From CALARM01 sp964431735 (lineage in GTDB: Bacteria; Vulcanimicrobiota; SpSt-956; JAKJGF01), in contig CAYSLJ010000058.1 in NCBI GenBank assembly GCA_964431735.1, forward strand, positions 1 to 38,754: a DNA stretch of 38,754 nt, written 5' to 3'. The first letter of the stretch is position 1; every line of letters starts with the position of its first letter. Made by a program: the position numbers and the translations under genes. Positions 38,520 to 38,754 of this stretch are shown one piece after another. Under the pieces are notes generated by a model. The model ran no database searches. It saw only the letters and a program-made list of their open reading frames with translations, and was not told the origin of the DNA.

Positions 38520-38705
38520 TCCTCCCTTCCCGTGATAGCTTTCTGAGCCCCAGTATTGCCGCCCCAAAAGCTCCTGTAAGTTCCGGTTTCTGCGGCACAT
38601 TTAACTTTATATTCAGGTTTTTTTCAATGGCCATTACGACATCGGTATTTCTTGCGACTCCTCCGGTCATGGTTACTTCTTCTCTGAGACCAACTCTTTC
38701 TAAGT
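38500..38705 (-). pseudogene. C-terminal fragment of a BcrA/BadF/HgdC-type activase, truncated at a repeat
   Basis: About 68 residues match the end of 2-hydroxyacyl-CoA dehydratase/benzoyl-CoA reductase activase-type ATPases: LERVGLREEVTMTGGVARNT, VVMAIEKNLNIKLNVPQ and TGAFGAAILGLRKL, the last of which closes the ASKHA nucleotide fold. The rest of the ~250-aa protein is not upstream. From about 38706 the sequence is dispersed repeat R2, in which the only start is TTG. Either the repeat inserted in the gene or the contig was joined or ended in the repeat. The fragment lacks the nucleotide- and cluster-binding parts and cannot be an active activase by itself. Confidence 0.65.
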
Positions 38706-38754
38706 ACGGCTCCAAATAAGTTAGTACCCATATTAAAACCTGTCCCTGGCCGGA
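38703..38754. repeat. Dispersed repeat R2, copy e (window edge)
   Basis: The reverse complement reads TCCGGCCAGGGACAGGTTTT, then AATATGGGTACTAACTTATT and TGGAGCCGTAC, nearly identical to 25125-25171. The window stops inside it. Confidence 0.8.

Overview
The window looks like chromosomal DNA from a diderm (outer-membrane) bacterium with an AT-rich genome. The evidence is a porin with an N-terminal SLH domain, a type IV pilus or type II secretion-like assembly cluster, two CheA-based chemosensory sets, a sigma-54 activator with matching sigma-54 promoters, and a Ser/Thr protein kinase. The mix of SLH porin, poly-HAMP chemoreceptors and heptanucleotide tandem repeats suggests an uncultured or candidate-phylum lineage. 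The exact phylum cannot be fixed from sequence alone. I saw no rRNA, tRNA, CRISPR array or transposase gene.

Layout. Nearly all genes lie on the minus strand; only three, plus one TPR remnant, lie on plus. 1-2.5 kb: a Clp1/Grc3-type polynucleotide kinase and a 2-phosphoglycerate kinase-like protein, overlapping by ATGA, behind a good sigma-70 promoter. 2.6-5.5 kb: a decayed TPR gene, then cheW and cheA (first set). 5.6-9.7 kb: a hairpin-like dispersed repeat, then an NtrC-type response regulator and its GAF/PAS histidine kinase. 9.9-16.6 kb: a second chemosensory operon, read in the order small eight-cysteine protein, cheA, 1250-aa poly-HAMP chemoreceptor, degenerate receiver. 17-22.3 kb: SLH porin and a second chemoreceptor. 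22.4-26.3 kb: the plus-strand island (short-chain dehydrogenase, glycerate 2-kinase, PAS histidine kinase), surrounded by repeats. 26.4-35.2 kb: Ser/Thr kinase, CheY-like receiver, two prepilins, a PilX-like pilin with a lectin-like domain, PilC, PilB and PilM. 35.4-38.75 kb: a secreted GH3 beta-glucosidase, a zinc-finger pRiA4b ORF-3-like protein, and the C-terminal piece of a BcrA/BadF-type activase cut by a dispersed repeat.

How the genes may work together. Both the second che operon and the second chemoreceptor start at -24/-12 (sigma-54) promoters. Each promoter has two similar upstream sites at nearly the same distances (about -131/-148 and -165). The NtrC-type regulator and its kinase in the same window are the obvious candidates to drive them. 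The chemosensory proteins and the pilus cluster together suggest a surface-motility or pilus-control system, but no CheR, CheB or PilT is present here.

The other striking layer is repetitive. Short 7-bp-unit arrays (GTRACGC, AGTGARN and TTAGCNN types) sit in most gaps of the right-hand 22 kb. Some begin at stop codons, one lies inside the glycerate kinase reading frame, and some form the core of ~90-bp elements with terminal inverted repeats. Both ends of the window fall inside one dispersed repeat family, which suggests that the contig broke there.
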